A DNA stretch of 64,000 bases from Variovorax sp. PMC12 (lineage in GTDB: Bacteria; Pseudomonadota; Gammaproteobacteria; Burkholderiales; Burkholderiaceae_C): the NCBI RefSeq assembly GCF_003019815.1, contig NZ_CP027773.1, positions 5,201,501 to 5,265,500 on the forward strand, in the 5' to 3' direction. The notes beneath the pieces were generated by a model. It worked only from the letters and a program-made list of their open reading frames with translations, was not told the origin of the DNA and made no database searches. The translations under genes were made by a program, and so were the position numbers. This document shows, piece by piece, positions 61,508 through 64,000 of the stretch. Position 1 is the first letter of the stretch. The number at the start of each line of letters is the position of its first letter.

Positions 61508-62134
61508 TCAGTGCGAGTGGCCGTGATGCCCGTGGTCACGATCGTGCGAGTGCTCGTCGAGCAGTTCGGGCGCGAGCACCAGCGGCTTCGGGCCTTTGCT
61601 GCTGCCATGAGCGTGGCCGTGATCATGGTCATGGTCATGGTCATGGTCATGGCTGTGGCCGCCACCATGCGAATGCTCGTGCGATCCATAGGCCCCGCCT
61701 TCGGGCTCGAACGCCTCCTCCACCGCCACGACGATCAGGTGCATCGACCGCAACATGTCGGCCAGCACATGGTCGGGCTCGATCTTCAGGTGATCGGGCT
61801 TGAGCTCGATCGGCACATGCCGGTTGCCCAGGTGATAGGCCGCGCGCGTCAGGTCGAAGGGCGTGCCGTGGGCAGTGCAGTGCGTGATGCGCAGCACCGG
61901 CTGCGGCGCCGCGATCACGCGAACCAGGGAGCCGTCTTCGGCCACCAGCACATCGCCGCCCCGCACCGCCGTGCCGCGCGGCAGGAACACGCCGATCTGG
62001 CGGCCCTGCGAATCGGTGGCGTCGAAGCGGCTCTTCTGGCGGACGTCCCAGTCGAGCTCGATGGTGGCGGCGCGCTTGAGCAGCACGGGCGCGAGGCCGC
62101 GGCCCTGGGGCATGAGTTTGTTGGCGGTGAGCAT
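61508..62134 (-). CDS. ureE: Urease accessory nickel chaperone UreE
   Basis: A 208-residue metallochaperone that hands nickel to UreG. The N-terminal half carries GRQIGVFLPRGTAVRGGDVL, and the central metal-binding part has IAYHLGNRH-type AAYHLGNRHVPIEL. The C-terminal about 60 residues are very His/Asp-rich (repeated HD, then GHAHG and HGHHGHSH), longer than in many UreE, and would bind several nickel ions. ATG 62134 begins MLTANKLMPQGRG. The tail's HD repeats come from a tandem hexanucleotide. Confidence 0.93.
   Translation of the reverse strand: MLTANKLMPQGRGLAPVLLKRAATIELDWDVRQKSRFDATDSQGRQIGVFLPRGTAVRGGDVLVAEDGSLVRVIAAPQPVLRITHCTAHGTPFDLTRAAYHLGNRHVPIELKPDHLKIEPDHVLADMLRSMHLIVVAVEEAFEPEGGAYGSHEHSHGGGHSHDHDHDHDHDHGHAHGSSKGPKPLVLAPELLDEHSHDRDHGHHGHSH
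61621..61652. repeat. Tandem hexanucleotide repeat in the ureE His-rich tail
   Basis: About five consecutive copies of the 6-base unit CATGGT (minus strand ACCATG), encoding alternating His-Asp in UreE. Such perfect repeats can gain or lose units in frame, changing the number of metal-binding His without breaking the gene. Confidence 0.7.
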
Positions 62135-62224
62135 GGTGCAAATGGAGCGCCCCGGAGGGCGCCCGCTGGCTGGATGAGTACCTTCGAGGATACGCAGCCT
62201 GTCAAGCAGGCGCATCCCCCGGCT

Positions 62225-63942
<1,718 letters not shown>

Positions 63943-63943
<1 letters not shown>

Positions 63944-64000
63944 CAGAGTTTCCCTTGAACCAGGCCGCGAAAGCCGTAGACGATGCGATCGCCCGAAAAA
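63943..64000 (-). CDS. ureB: Urease beta subunit UreB (C-terminal end only)
   Basis: The last 18 codons and stop of a gene running into the window from the right. They read RIVYGFRGLVQGKL, which matches the G-F-x-G-x-V-x-G-x-L end of UreB. The TGA at 63943-63945 overlaps the ureC ATG by one base, as usual in urease operons. Confidence 0.8.

Overview
The window is G+C-rich chromosomal DNA with the gene content of an aerobic member of the Comamonadaceae (Burkholderiales), most like Variovorax. The pointers are Bug-type and TctAB solute uptake, a Burkholderiales-type porin, a urease cluster, many LysR/MarR/AraC regulators, and ATGA stop/start overlaps inside operons. The assignment rests on gene content and protein style only; no 16S rRNA gene is present.

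Layout. (1) 1-3060 is accessory DNA: an SOS-controlled pair (hypothetical protein plus SRAP/YedK) behind a LexA box, then an A+T-richer trio led by a TIGR04255-family protein. It ends next to a short fragment resembling the 3' end of a tRNA-Ser gene, so this may be the end of an integrated island. (2) 3143-6193 holds a hybrid histidine kinase and two small hypothetical proteins. (3) 6358-20392 is the most striking block. On the minus strand it runs FecI-type sigma, FecR, TonB-dependent receptor, MFS permease, beta-lactamase-fold serine hydrolase (MlrB-like), an M81 (MlrC-like) metallopeptidase fused to an alpha/beta hydrolase, a D-threonine aldolase/D-serine dehydratase-like enzyme, ExbB, two ExbD and TonB. 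A stand-alone STN-domain protein is divergent. Three copies of the same promoter-like motif (TTACCGGAA-N14-CGTCTCA) precede fecI, the receptor and the STN gene. Together this reads as a self-contained system to sense, import and dismantle a peptide-like compound, perhaps one containing D-amino acids.

(4) 20498-31006 carries MsrB, a shortened DipZ/CcdA-like protein, a 2OG-Fe(II) oxygenase-like protein, a divergent MocR/PfpI pair, MarR, an orphan Bug binding protein, a divergent AraC/SDR pair, a decayed HAD hydrolase, and a divergent tam/LysR pair. (5) 31019-39711 has an RND pump with its lipoprotein adaptor, an IscR-like regulator that has lost most cluster ligands, a Bax-inhibitor-1 protein and a FUSC protein. 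(6) 39746-50390 has a Nudix protein with an apparently inactivated metallo-beta-lactamase tail, an acyl-CoA dehydrogenase, a BaeSR-like two-component system divergent from an exported intradiol dioxygenase, a solitary BamA, a NERD protein and a porin. (7) 50476-55730 holds a lipoprotein, a protein with a degenerate histidine-kinase ATPase domain, a two-component system and tctBA behind a perfect palindrome. (8) 56359-59828 has a KaiC-like ATPase translationally coupled to a hybrid kinase, plus a DUF3606 protein. (9) 59844-64000 contains ureG, ureF, ureE, ureC and the end of ureB, interrupted by a structured inverted-repeat element.

Most very long reading frames antisense to these genes (for example opposite the RND pump and ureC) are by-products of high G+C codon usage and are not annotated. 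All functional names are by eye from motifs and family resemblance; no database search was run.
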